From the NCBI RefSeq assembly GCF_001730235.1, contig NZ_MIJF01000014.1, positions 1 through 38,726 on the forward strand: a stretch of 38,726 nt of DNA, in the 5' to 3' direction. Shown piece by piece: positions 8,621 to 16,111 of this stretch. A model generated the notes under the pieces. The model had not been told where the DNA came from and did not search any database. It saw only the letters and a program-made list of their open reading frames with translations. This DNA comes from Vulcanibacillus modesticaldus (lineage in GTDB: Bacteria > Bacillota > Bacilli > Tepidibacillales > Tepidibacillaceae). Every line of letters starts with the position of its first letter. Within the stretch, counting starts at the first letter, position 1. Made by a program: the position numbers and the translations under genes.

Positions 8621-10012
8621 ATGATAAAGGGACAAGTGCACGTTTTTACCTACAAAGATAAAAATATAGTCTTAGATGTAAATAGTAACTCGCTATTTAC
8701 GGTTGATGAACTTGCCAAAGAAATCATCCATTTATATCCTTCCTTTACCTTAGCAGAGATAATCGGAAAATTAAATGGTAAATACGATGAAAATAAAATA
8801 ACCGAAGCCTACCAAGAGATTCAACAATTACATCAAGAGGGAATCATATATTCAGAAGGAGTTCTGCCAGAAGAAGAACATGATCCAGAAGAATTTGAGA
8901 TTAAATCAATGTGTTTACATGTTTCCCATGATTGTAATTTACGCTGTAAGTACTGTTTTGCGGGAACTGGACCATATGGACAGAAACGTTCATTAATGAC
9001 TTTTGAACAGGGTAAAAAGGCAATCGATTTTTTAGTTAGCCAAGCTAAAAATACCAGCCATTTTGAAATAGACTTTTTTGGCGGAGAGCCTTTATTAAAT
9101 TTTTCGGTGGTAAAGCAAATAGTTGCCTATGCTAGGGAGAAGGAAAAAGAAACAGGAAAAAAATTTGATTTTTCCTTAACAACAAACGGTGTGTATATCA
9201 ATGAAGAAGTAGAAGAATTTATCGCAAACGAAAATATAAACTTGATTTTGAGTATTGATGGGCGTCCAGAAGTAAATGACAAAATGCGACCTATGGATGA
9301 TGGATCAGGTTCTTACCAAACAATTGTAAAGAATTATCAACGGATAAATTCGGAACGCAGTGGTAATGCTGATAATCGTTATGGTAGAGGAATTTACACC
9401 TATTATCGTGGAACATTTACAAGTGAAAATTTAGATTTTGCTAATGACGTACTTCATCTTTCAGATTTAGGTTTTAAGAGGATTTCTGTTGAACCGGTTG
9501 TTCTGCCAGAAAATCGTAAATATGCTATCAAGAAAGATCACTTACCGGAACTTTTTGAACAGTATGATGTTTTGACAGAGAGCTACTTAGAGAGAAAAGG
9601 TACAGACAAAGAATTTCATTTTCATCATTTCGAAGTAGATATGGAAGAAGGACCATGTTTTTCTAAGAGGATAACCGGTTGTGGTGCGGGATATCAATAC
9701 ATGGCGATAACACCCGAAGGAGATATTTATCCTTGTCATCAATTCGTTGGTAAAAAAGAGATGATAATAGGTAACCTTAAAGAGGGCTTTACAAATAAAA
9801 AATTGATGAATAAATTTAGAAATACCAACATCTATACTAAACCAGCTTGTAAAGAGTGTTGGGCACGTCATTTATGTGGCGGAGGATGTCACGTAAATGC
9901 TTATGGATTTAATGATGATTTAAATAAACCTTATGAAGTTGGTTGTGAATTGACTAAAAAGCGTTTTGAGAATGCATTATACCTCAAAGTATTAGAGCTG
10001 GAGCAAGAATAG
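8621..10012 (+). CDS. scfB: SCIFF thioether maturase, radical SAM/SPASM
   Basis: The 463-residue protein has an N-terminal peptide-recognition region (1-90), a radical SAM domain with CNLRCKYC (C105, C109, C112) binding the SAM [4Fe-4S] cluster, FFGGEPLL, and a C-terminal SPASM domain with CGAGYQYMAITPEGDIYPC and CKECWARHLCGGGC for auxiliary clusters. This is the standard layout of the SCIFF maturase, which forms Cys-to-Thr thioether links in the upstream peptide. GAGAGGAG precedes the ATG. All cluster cysteines appear present, so the enzyme should be active despite the altered substrate. Confidence 0.95.
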   Translation: MIKGQVHVFTYKDKNIVLDVNSNSLFTVDELAKEIIHLYPSFTLAEIIGKLNGKYDENKITEAYQEIQQLHQEGIIYSEGVLPEEEHDPEEFEIKSMCLHVSHDCNLRCKYCFAGTGPYGQKRSLMTFEQGKKAIDFLVSQAKNTSHFEIDFFGGEPLLNFSVVKQIVAYAREKEKETGKKFDFSLTTNGVYINEEVEEFIANENINLILSIDGRPEVNDKMRPMDDGSGSYQTIVKNYQRINSERSGNADNRYGRGIYTYYRGTFTSENLDFANDVLHLSDLGFKRISVEPVVLPENRKYAIKKDHLPELFEQYDVLTESYLERKGTDKEFHFHHFEVDMEEGPCFSKRITGCGAGYQYMAITPEGDIYPCHQFVGKKEMIIGNLKEGFTNKKLMNKFRNTNIYTKPACKECWARHLCGGGCHVNAYGFNDDLNKPYEVGCELTKKRFENALYLKVLELEQE

Positions 10013-10016
10013 GGTT

Positions 10017-10045
10017 AAAGGAAGTCCATAAAGGGCTTCCTTTTT
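10017..10045 (+). terminator. Terminator after scfB
   Basis: AAAGGAAGTCC (10017-10027), loop ATAAA, GGGCTTCCTTT (10033-10043), running into a T-stretch. Eleven pairs including one G-T. Confidence 0.88.
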
Positions 10046-10048
10046 AAG

Positions 10049-10077
10049 TTGACTCGAACGTATCAAAATGATAAATT
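10049..10077 (+). promoter_or_regulatory. Likely SigA promoter for yqzL-recO
   Basis: TTGACT (10049-10054) and TAAATT (10072-10077) are 17 bases apart, directly after the scfB terminator. The leader to yqzL would be about 130 bases; it holds a small AGTAC-AAC-GTACT repeat (10179-10191) but no clear riboswitch. Confidence 0.45.
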
Positions 10078-10216
10078 CTTTTAATAAATACAGAGTAAAC
10101 TATTTTAAGTTCTTTCCTTAACTAAAGCATGAGATTTTTTTCCTTGTATTGAAATAAACTTACTCGCTTATCCTATTAAGTACAACGTACTCAATCTGGA
10201 AGGAGAGGTGAAAACC

Positions 10217-10339
10217 ATGAAAGATTTTTCGTGGAAATATTTTTATAACACTGGACAGATTGATGCTTATCTCTTATTCAAGGATGTTGAATCTATACAA
10301 CAAGATAAGGAGCTTTCTGATTTTCAAAAACTTGAATGA
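10217..10339 (+). CDS. yqzL: YqzL family small protein
   Basis: A 40-residue ORF starts at ATG 10217, right after an excellent ribosome site (AGGAGAGGTG). It reads MKDFSWKYFYNTGQIDAY and then LLFKDVE. The aromatic-rich DFSWKYF start and the TGxIDAYLLFK block are the signature of the YqzL family, which in Bacillus is also encoded just before recO. Function unknown. The acidic tail ends 89 bases before recO. Confidence 0.85.
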   Translation: MKDFSWKYFYNTGQIDAYLLFKDVESIQQDKELSDFQKLE

Positions 10340-10428
10340 AGTTTAAGTAGCCTCTGTTTTCCAAAATCAGCATTTGATATTATATACATTACAAGATATA
10401 GATAAAACAGCTTTTTGGAGTGAAATAG

Positions 10429-11169
10429 ATGATCTATAAAACAGAGGGGATAGTCATAAAATCAATGGACTACGGAGAAGGTAGCAAAATCATTACCGTT
10501 TTTACTAAAAAATTGGGGAAAATATCGCTGGTAGCTAGAGGTGCTAAAAAACCTAGGAATAGATTCCATGGTGTAACCGAAGTTTTCAGCTATGGTGAAT
10601 TTGTCTTCTTTAAAGGACAAAATATGGGTACCTTAAATCAAGGAGAATTGCAAGAACATTTTGTTGATATTTCACAAGATATTGAAAAAACAGCTTATGC
10701 TGCATATATTGTTGAACTTGTAGATAAAGTTACTGAATCTAATCAACCTAATCCTTTTCTGTTTGAGCAGTTACTATATAGTTTAGAATACCTTAATGAA
10801 GGTAAGGATATGGAAATAATAACGAGGATTTTTGAGATGAAGATATTCCTTATTTCAGGCTATCGTCCTCACCTCCATTCTTGTGCGATTTGTGGATCAG
10901 AAAAAGATTTGAATTCCTTCAGTATCATTCATGGTGGGGTTATTTGTAATAAGCACAAAGAACAAAAGGCTATTACCCTTCAACCTAGCACCATTAAATT
11001 ACTTAGATTATTTGAAAGCATTGATTTTAAGCGTTTAGGTAATATCAATGTAAAGTCTTCGACAAAATCCCAACTCGAACTAGTCATGAAGTCTTTCTTG
11101 GATGAGTATCTTGGATTTGACTTGAAAGCTAGAAATTTTCTGGAACAAATTAAAGATCTTAAACCATAG
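10429..11169 (+). CDS. recO: DNA repair protein RecO
   Basis: This 246-residue recombination mediator has an N-terminal OB-fold (1-80), a helical domain and a zinc finger. RecO works with RecR to load RecA onto SSB-coated gaps. TEGIVIKSMDYGEGSKIITVFT is the conserved N-terminus. The zinc finger reads CAIC (C152, C155) and CNKH (C173, H176); many Bacillus-type homologues have cysteine at the fourth position, so this one may use a Cys3His site. GGAG precedes the ATG. Confidence 0.94.
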   Translation: MIYKTEGIVIKSMDYGEGSKIITVFTKKLGKISLVARGAKKPRNRFHGVTEVFSYGEFVFFKGQNMGTLNQGELQEHFVDISQDIEKTAYAAYIVELVDKVTESNQPNPFLFEQLLYSLEYLNEGKDMEIITRIFEMKIFLISGYRPHLHSCAICGSEKDLNSFSIIHGGVICNKHKEQKAITLQPSTIKLLRLFESIDFKRLGNINVKSSTKSQLELVMKSFLDEYLGFDLKARNFLEQIKDLKP

Positions 11170-11236
11170 CATAATTAAAGAAGATATGATATGCCTATCT
11201 AATCATTGAGCTTAAGAAGCTGAGTTAATGAAGATG

Positions 11237-11265
11237 TTGAAAATAACTTAATAATTTGGTATATT
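11237..11265 (+). promoter_or_regulatory. SigA promoter for the glyQS T-box leader
   Basis: TTGAAA (11237-11242) and TATATT (11260-11265) with a 17-base spacer. Transcription would start near 11272, just before stem I of the T-box. Confidence 0.65.
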
Positions 11266-11279
11266 TCTATATAAACTAA

Positions 11280-11485
11280 ATATCAAGTGATGATAGAGAA
11301 CAGTAGCTAGCCAAACATCATTTAGCGAGTTGGGGATAGTGGGAGCCCAATTGATGAACTAGTGAAGGGCGCTCTTGAGCTTTTTGGAAAAAAGAGGACT
11401 TATAAAGTCAAATAGGGTGGAACCGCGGGAACTCTCTCGTCCCTATACATTAATTATGTATAGTGACAGGAGAGTTTTCTTTTTT
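11280..11485 (+). promoter_or_regulatory. Glycine T-box riboswitch with terminator
   Basis: The leader has the T-box sequence AGGGTGGAACCGCG (11414-11427). Its TGGA (11418-11421) would pair with the UCCA end of uncharged tRNA-Gly. Upstream are a GATAGAGAACAGTAG stem I start (from about 11290) and a candidate glycine specifier in GAAGGGCGC (GGC at 11368-11370). A short stem III is seen as GACTT-ATA-AAGTC. Stem II seems absent, as in compact glyQS T-boxes. The competing terminator pairs AACTCTC (11430-11436) with GAGAGTT (11470-11476) and CTATACAT with ATGTATAG, followed by TTCTTTTTT. Uncharged tRNA-Gly should favour readthrough into glyQS. Confidence 0.93.
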
Positions 11486-11521
11486 GTCACTAGAGGTAAA
11501 TTAGATGGAGGTGCTATTTTT

Positions 11522-12403
11522 ATGAATTTTCAAGAGATGATCTTAACTTTACAAAACTTTTGGGCTAAACAAAATTGTATTATCGTACAACCCTATGATG
11601 TAGAAAAGGGTGCTGGTACGATGAATCCAATGACATATTTGAGGAGTATTGGCCCTGAGCCATGGAATGTTGCTTACGTTGAACCATCAAGAAGACCTGT
11701 TGATGGAAGATATGGTGAAAATCCAAATCGTTTGTATCAACATCATCAGTTTCAAGTAATTTTGAAACCTTCACCAGATAATATTCAGGAGCTTTATCTT
11801 GAAAGCTTGAAAGAACTAGGAATTGATCCCTTAGATCACGATATTCGTTTTGTTGAGGATAACTGGGAAGCTCCAACCTTAGGTGCTTGGGGGCTAGGTT
11901 GGGAAGTATGGTTAGATGGTATGGAGATTACCCAATTCACCTATTTCCAACAGGTTGGTGGATTAGATTGCAATCCAGTTGCAGTAGAAATAACCTATGG
12001 ATTAGAAAGATTGGCTTCATATATTCAAAATAAGGAAAATGTTTTTGATTTAGAATGGGTAGATGGTGTTACTTATAGAGATGTTTTCCATCAGCAAGAG
12101 TATGAGCATTCCAAATATACCTTTGAAGTATCTGATAGCAAAATGCTATTCACACTTTTTAACACTTATGAGCAAGAAGCTAAACGTGCTCTAGACGAAA
12201 ACCTCGTTTATCCTGCGTATGATTATGTCTTAAAATGTTCTCATACTTTTAATCTTTTAGATGCAAGGGGAGCTATCAGCGTAACTGAACGTGCTGGATA
12301 CATAGCTAGGGTTAGAAACTTAGCAAAGCGTTGTGCTCAAGTTTATTATCAAGAACGAGAAAAACTAGGCTTTCCAATGCTAAAAGATAAGGAGGCAAAA
12401 TAA
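11522..12403 (+). CDS. glyQ: Glycyl-tRNA synthetase alpha subunit
   Basis: The 293-residue catalytic subunit of the bacterial alpha2beta2 glycyl-tRNA synthetase begins [18 protein letters not shown] use ATG 11522 behind GGAGGTG; the frame is open further upstream but that part is T-box leader. [19 protein letters not shown] and [17 protein letters not shown] are class II signature blocks, and [19 protein letters not shown] lies near motif 3. Regulated by the T-box upstream and coupled to glyS through TAATG. Confidence 0.96.
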   Translation: MNFQEMILTLQNFWAKQNCIIVQPYDVEKGAGTMNPMTYLRSIGPEPWNVAYVEPSRRPVDGRYGENPNRLYQHHQFQVILKPSPDNIQELYLESLKELGIDPLDHDIRFVEDNWEAPTLGAWGLGWEVWLDGMEITQFTYFQQVGGLDCNPVAVEITYGLERLASYIQNKENVFDLEWVDGVTYRDVFHQQEYEHSKYTFEVSDSKMLFTLFNTYEQEAKRALDENLVYPAYDYVLKCSHTFNLLDARGAISVTERAGYIARVRNLAKRCAQVYYQEREKLGFPMLKDKEAK

Positions 12404-14472
12404 TGAGTAAGGATCTTTTGGTTGAAATTGGTACAGAAGAGATACCTGCACGTTTTATCTCAGATGCAGTTAATCAACTAGCAACTCGATTAACAGATTG
12501 GCTACAAGAATCTAAGATAACTTTTGCAGAAGTTTTAACATACTCTACCCCAAGGAGATTAGCTGTTATCGTTAAAGATGTTGCCGAAAAACAAGAAGAT
12601 ATAGTTGAAGAAGTTAGGGGACCATCATTAAAGATTGCTAAAGATGAGGTAGGCAATTGGACTAAGGCAGCTCAAGGATTTGCAAGGGGACAAGGAGTGT
12701 CTGTTGAAAAATTAATTGTAAAAGAAATCAAAAATGTGGAATATGTCTTTGCCATAAAAGAGTACCAAGGGCAAGAGGTAGAACAATTATTACCTTCTGT
12801 TATTAAGGGAATAATCCAATCTATGACTTTCCCTAAAAATATGCGTTGGGGTAATCAAGAACTAAGATTTGTTCGCCCAATACGTTGGCTCCTTACTCTT
12901 TTTGGGGATAAATTGATACCTATTGAGATTACAGATGTTAAATCTGATTTCAAAAGCTATGGACATCGATTTATTGGTCAAACAGTTACCGTTCCATCAG
13001 CAGAGCAATATAAATCTCTATTGAAAGAACAATTTGTTATTGTTGATCCAGCTGAAAGAAAAGAATTAATTCTAAAACAAATTAATGATTTAGCAGCGGA
13101 GAAGGACTGGAATGTTCCTATTGATGAGGAACTTTTAGAAGAAGTAGTCAACCTTGTAGAGTATCCTACTGTTCTTTTTGGAAGTTTTAAAGAGGAATTT
13201 TTAGATATTCCAAAAGAAGTTCTAATTACAACAATGAAGGAACATCAAAGGTATTTTCCTGTTGAAGATAAAGCAGGCAGTCTATTACCATACTTCATAA
13301 CTGTAAGAAACGGAGATCGTCGTTCATTAGAATTGGTAAGCAAAGGAAATGAAAAAGTATTAACTGCACGTTTAGCAGATGCAAGATTTTTCTATTTAGA
13401 AGATCAAAAGTTAGAGATAAGCGAAGCGGTTTCTAAGTTAGAAAACGTGGTATTTCAAGAAGGTTTGGGTACTATTGGGGATAAGGTAAGAAGAATTACA
13501 GAAGTTTCATCACAATTAGGTAATCTTCTTAAACTAGATGAAAACACTTTAAAGAATATTACTCGAACATCTGAAATATGTAAATTTGATTTGGTAACAA
13601 ATATGGTATATGAATTTCCAGAATTACAAGGTTTAATGGGTGAAAAATATTCAAGAATGCATGGAGAAAATGAGGAGGTCTCTAAGGGGATTTTTGAACA
13701 TTATTTACCTCGTTTCTCCGGTGATTCTCTTCCAGAAACAGTTGTAGGGCAGGTAGTTAGTATTGCTGATAAAATGGATAATATTGTTGGTTCGTTTTCC
13801 ATCGGTAAAATTCCTACAGGTTCACAGGATCCTCTTGGATTAAGAAGACAAGCAGCGGGTATAGTTCAGATACTATTAGAAAAGCTCAACAACATCAGTT
13901 TAAAACAACTTTTTGATTTGGCAATTGAGGCCTATGAACAGAGGGGATTATTAAAACGTAGTAAAAATGAAATCTTATTAGATCTGGATGATTTCTTTAC
14001 ACTACGTCTTAAAAATTTAATGCAGGAAAAGGGCATACGATATGATGTTATTGAAGCCGTGCTAGAAACTGATAAAAATGATGTCAAAAGACTTGTTGAT
14101 AAAGCCTTATCCATTTCTACTGAAATTGATGATCCAACTTTTAAAAATGTCGTCGATTCCTTAACTAGGGTGATGAATATTGCTACAAAAGCCGAAAAAT
14201 CTGATACGGATCCAAGCCAATACGTAGAGGATGAGGAAATGAACTTATATAAAGCCTTTGAAAAATTACAACAAAATACAGTAAATGTCGTGGATGCAAT
14301 GGAGATATTACAACAATTGAAAGCATTAAAAGAACCAATAGATGCCTATTTTAATAAAGTTATGGTCATGGTGGATGATGACAAGTTGCGTAGCAATCGT
14401 CTTGGTTTATTACTATCTATTTCTAACTATATCCGTCAATATGCCGATTTCAATAAGCTAGTTTTTGCTTAA
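12403..14472 (+). CDS. glyS: Glycyl-tRNA synthetase beta subunit
   Basis: The 689-residue protein is of normal length for GlyS. It starts [19 protein letters not shown], the conserved N-terminus, followed by STPRRLAV, RFVRPIRWLL and TTMKEHQRYFPV. An HD-like domain and a C-terminal DALR anticodon-binding region (about 590-680) follow. The subunit binds tRNA-Gly and completes the enzyme with GlyQ. Its ATG overlaps the glyQ stop. A strong terminator ends the operon. Confidence 0.96.
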   Translation: MSKDLLVEIGTEEIPARFISDAVNQLATRLTDWLQESKITFAEVLTYSTPRRLAVIVKDVAEKQEDIVEEVRGPSLKIAKDEVGNWTKAAQGFARGQGVSVEKLIVKEIKNVEYVFAIKEYQGQEVEQLLPSVIKGIIQSMTFPKNMRWGNQELRFVRPIRWLLTLFGDKLIPIEITDVKSDFKSYGHRFIGQTVTVPSAEQYKSLLKEQFVIVDPAERKELILKQINDLAAEKDWNVPIDEELLEEVVNLVEYPTVLFGSFKEEFLDIPKEVLITTMKEHQRYFPVEDKAGSLLPYFITVRNGDRRSLELVSKGNEKVLTARLADARFFYLEDQKLEISEAVSKLENVVFQEGLGTIGDKVRRITEVSSQLGNLLKLDENTLKNITRTSEICKFDLVTNMVYEFPELQGLMGEKYSRMHGENEEVSKGIFEHYLPRFSGDSLPETVVGQVVSIADKMDNIVGSFSIGKIPTGSQDPLGLRRQAAGIVQILLEKLNNISLKQLFDLAIEAYEQRGLLKRSKNEILLDLDDFFTLRLKNLMQEKGIRYDVIEAVLETDKNDVKRLVDKALSISTEIDDPTFKNVVDSLTRVMNIATKAEKSDTDPSQYVEDEEMNLYKAFEKLQQNTVNVVDAMEILQQLKALKEPIDAYFNKVMVMVDDDKLRSNRLGLLLSISNYIRQYADFNKLVFA

Positions 14473-14481
14473 AAAATTACG

Positions 14482-14547
14482 ACTCCCTTTAAGTAATGTT
14501 CAAACCATATTTTTATGTCGAACATCGACTTTTAGGGAGTTTTTTTA
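14482..14547 (+). terminator. Terminator of glyQS
   Basis: A long stem pairs ACTCCCT (14482-14488) with AGGGAGT (14534-14540), extended inside by AAGT/ACTT and ATGTTC/GAACAT, then seven Ts. Confidence 0.9.
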
Positions 14548-14556
14548 AAATTGCTG

Positions 14557-14595
14557 TTGCATAAATTGAAATTAAAATATAGTATATACTATATA
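14557..14595 (+). promoter_or_regulatory. ccpN promoter with 18-bp palindrome over the -10
   Basis: TTGCAT (14557-14562) is 17 bases before TAGTAT (14580-14585); TTGAAA (14566-14571) with TATATA (14590-14595) is a second choice. A perfect palindrome ATATAGTAT/ATACTATAT fills 14577-14594 across both -10 options. A DNA-binding regulator, perhaps CcpN itself, could sit there. Confidence 0.5.
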
Positions 14596-14643
14596 AGGAT
14601 ATAGGATAAATAGTATAACACATTGCTAAAGGTGGTGAAAACC

Positions 14644-15273
14644 ATAGAACTCACAAATCGACAAGAACAAATAGTTAAGATTGTAAAAGAAGAAGGTCCA
14701 ATTACTGGGGAGAAGATTGCAGAAAAATTGAATCTTACCCGTGCTACGTTAAGACCTGATTTGGCTATACTCACAATGTCCGGTTTTTTAGATGCTAGGC
14801 CTAAAGTAGGTTATTTCTATACGGGCAAAAAAGGAAATCAGTTAATAAGTGAAGCTCTTAAGAAAATGAGTGTTAAAGATTATAAGGCTATGCCAGTAGT
14901 AATTAAAGAAGAGTCTTCCGTATATGATGCGATAGTAATGATGTTTTTAGAAGATGTTGGCACTTTAGCTGTGGTTAATAATCGGGGAACTTTAGCAGGT
15001 GTTGTTTCTAGAAAAGATTTATTAAAGGTGGCTATGGGCAAACAAAACCTTCAAGATATCCCTGTTTCTGTCATTATGACTAGAATGCCCAATATAATCA
15101 CTTGTCATATAGATGATCCTTTAATTGAAGTAGCCAATATCCTAATTCAAAATCAGATTGATTCTGTACCGGTTGTACGTTCAATTGAAAATGGGTTAGA
15201 GGTAATTGGACGTATTACTAAGACGACGATTACTAAAGCATTTGTAGAATTAGGAATTGATAAGGACGTGTAG
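14644..15273 (+). CDS. ccpN: CcpN-type transcriptional repressor, HTH plus CBS pair
   Basis: The protein has an N-terminal helix-turn-helix (about 1-65; [25 protein letters not shown] in pieces, then [20 protein letters not shown]) and two CBS domains (about 75-205). This is the CcpN (YqzB) family, which in B. subtilis represses gapB and pckA under glycolytic conditions and senses nucleotides through CBS. The start is odd: AAAGGTGGTGAAAACC places the start 8 bases after the GGTGG core at ATA 14644. GTG 14635 matches the family N-terminus length but lies inside the ribosome site, and TTG 14623 lies before it. Directly followed by ppsR, as in Bacillus. Confidence 0.9.
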   Translation: MELTNRQEQIVKIVKEEGPITGEKIAEKLNLTRATLRPDLAILTMSGFLDARPKVGYFYTGKKGNQLISEALKKMSVKDYKAMPVVIKEESSVYDAIVMMFLEDVGTLAVVNNRGTLAGVVSRKDLLKVAMGKQNLQDIPVSVIMTRMPNIITCHIDDPLIEVANILIQNQIDSVPVVRSIENGLEVIGRITKTTITKAFVELGIDKDV

Positions 15274-15286
15274 GGAGGGAAGTATC

Positions 15287-16102
15287 ATAGTTAATCTGAT
15301 AGATAATCCAATTATTTATGTTATTTCCGATTCAATCGGTGAAACAGCTGAATATGTAGTAAGGGCGGCGGTAAGTCAATTTAATGGTGGTACTGCCGAG
15401 ATAAGACGTATTTCTTATGTAGATGATAGGCAATCAATTGATGAAATTATCCAATCTGCTAAAGAAGTCGATGGACTGATTGCTTTTACTATAGTTATTG
15501 AGGATTTAAGGCAGTACATTATTAAAAGGTCCAGTGAAGTGGGTGTGAAAACAGTAGATATAATGGGTCCGATGATTGATGCGCTTAAATCCATATATGT
15601 TGTTCCACCAAAAATGAAGCCAGGTTTAGTTAGACAGTTAGACGAAGAGTATTTTAGAAAAGTGGAAGCGATTGAATTTGCAGTTAAATACGATGATGGT
15701 AAAGATCCTAGAGGTATCGTAAAAGCTGATGTTGTTCTGATAGGTGTTTCTAGGACTTCTAAAACCCCATTATCAATGTATTTAGCTCATAAGCGATTAA
15801 AGGTGGCCAATGTACCATTGGTTCCAGAAGTTGAGCCTTCTGAAGAGTTATTTAAAGTTTCCAATAAAAAGATAATCGGGCTTAAAATAAATCCAGAGAA
15901 GTTAAATACAATTAGAGAAGAAAGGTTAAAATCATTGGGGTTGTCTACTGATGCTAATTATGCCAATTACGAAAGAATATTAGAAGAGTTGGAATATGCA
16001 GAGAAGATAATGAAACGAATTGGTTGTCCCGTGATTGATGTTTCCAATAAAGCGATAGAAGAGACGGCAAACATTATTTTAGACATGATTAAAAAAAGGT
16101 AG
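15287..16102 (+). CDS. ppsR: PPDK regulatory protein (kinase/pyrophosphorylase, DUF299)
   Basis: This DUF299/PDRP protein is about 271 residues. [22 protein letters not shown] in pieces is the conserved start, and [15 protein letters not shown] is the P-loop-like motif. The family phosphorylates a threonine of pyruvate phosphate dikinase with ADP (inactivation) and removes it with phosphate (activation). The target gene ppdK lies 9 bases downstream, which makes the role clear. The best ribosome site, GGGAGGG at 15273-15279, points to ATA 15287 as start; the only regular upstream choice, TTG 15257, lies before that site, and no ATG, GTG or TTG occurs in the first conserved block. Confidence 0.93.
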   Translation: MVNLIDNPIIYVISDSIGETAEYVVRAAVSQFNGGTAEIRRISYVDDRQSIDEIIQSAKEVDGLIAFTIVIEDLRQYIIKRSSEVGVKTVDIMGPMIDALKSIYVVPPKMKPGLVRQLDEEYFRKVEAIEFAVKYDDGKDPRGIVKADVVLIGVSRTSKTPLSMYLAHKRLKVANVPLVPEVEPSEELFKVSNKKIIGLKINPEKLNTIREERLKSLGLSTDANYANYERILEELEYAEKIMKRIGCPVIDVSNKAIEETANIILDMIKKR

Positions 16103-16111
16103 GGGAAACGA

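Noticed and set aside
9587-9871. 94-codon minus-strand ORF within scfB
   Set aside because: Antisense shadow of the SPASM-encoding region; codon pattern belongs to the plus strand.
11375-11521. 49-codon N-terminal extension of glyQ
   Set aside because: It is T-box leader and terminator sequence; ATG 11522 has GGAGGTG and matches the family start.
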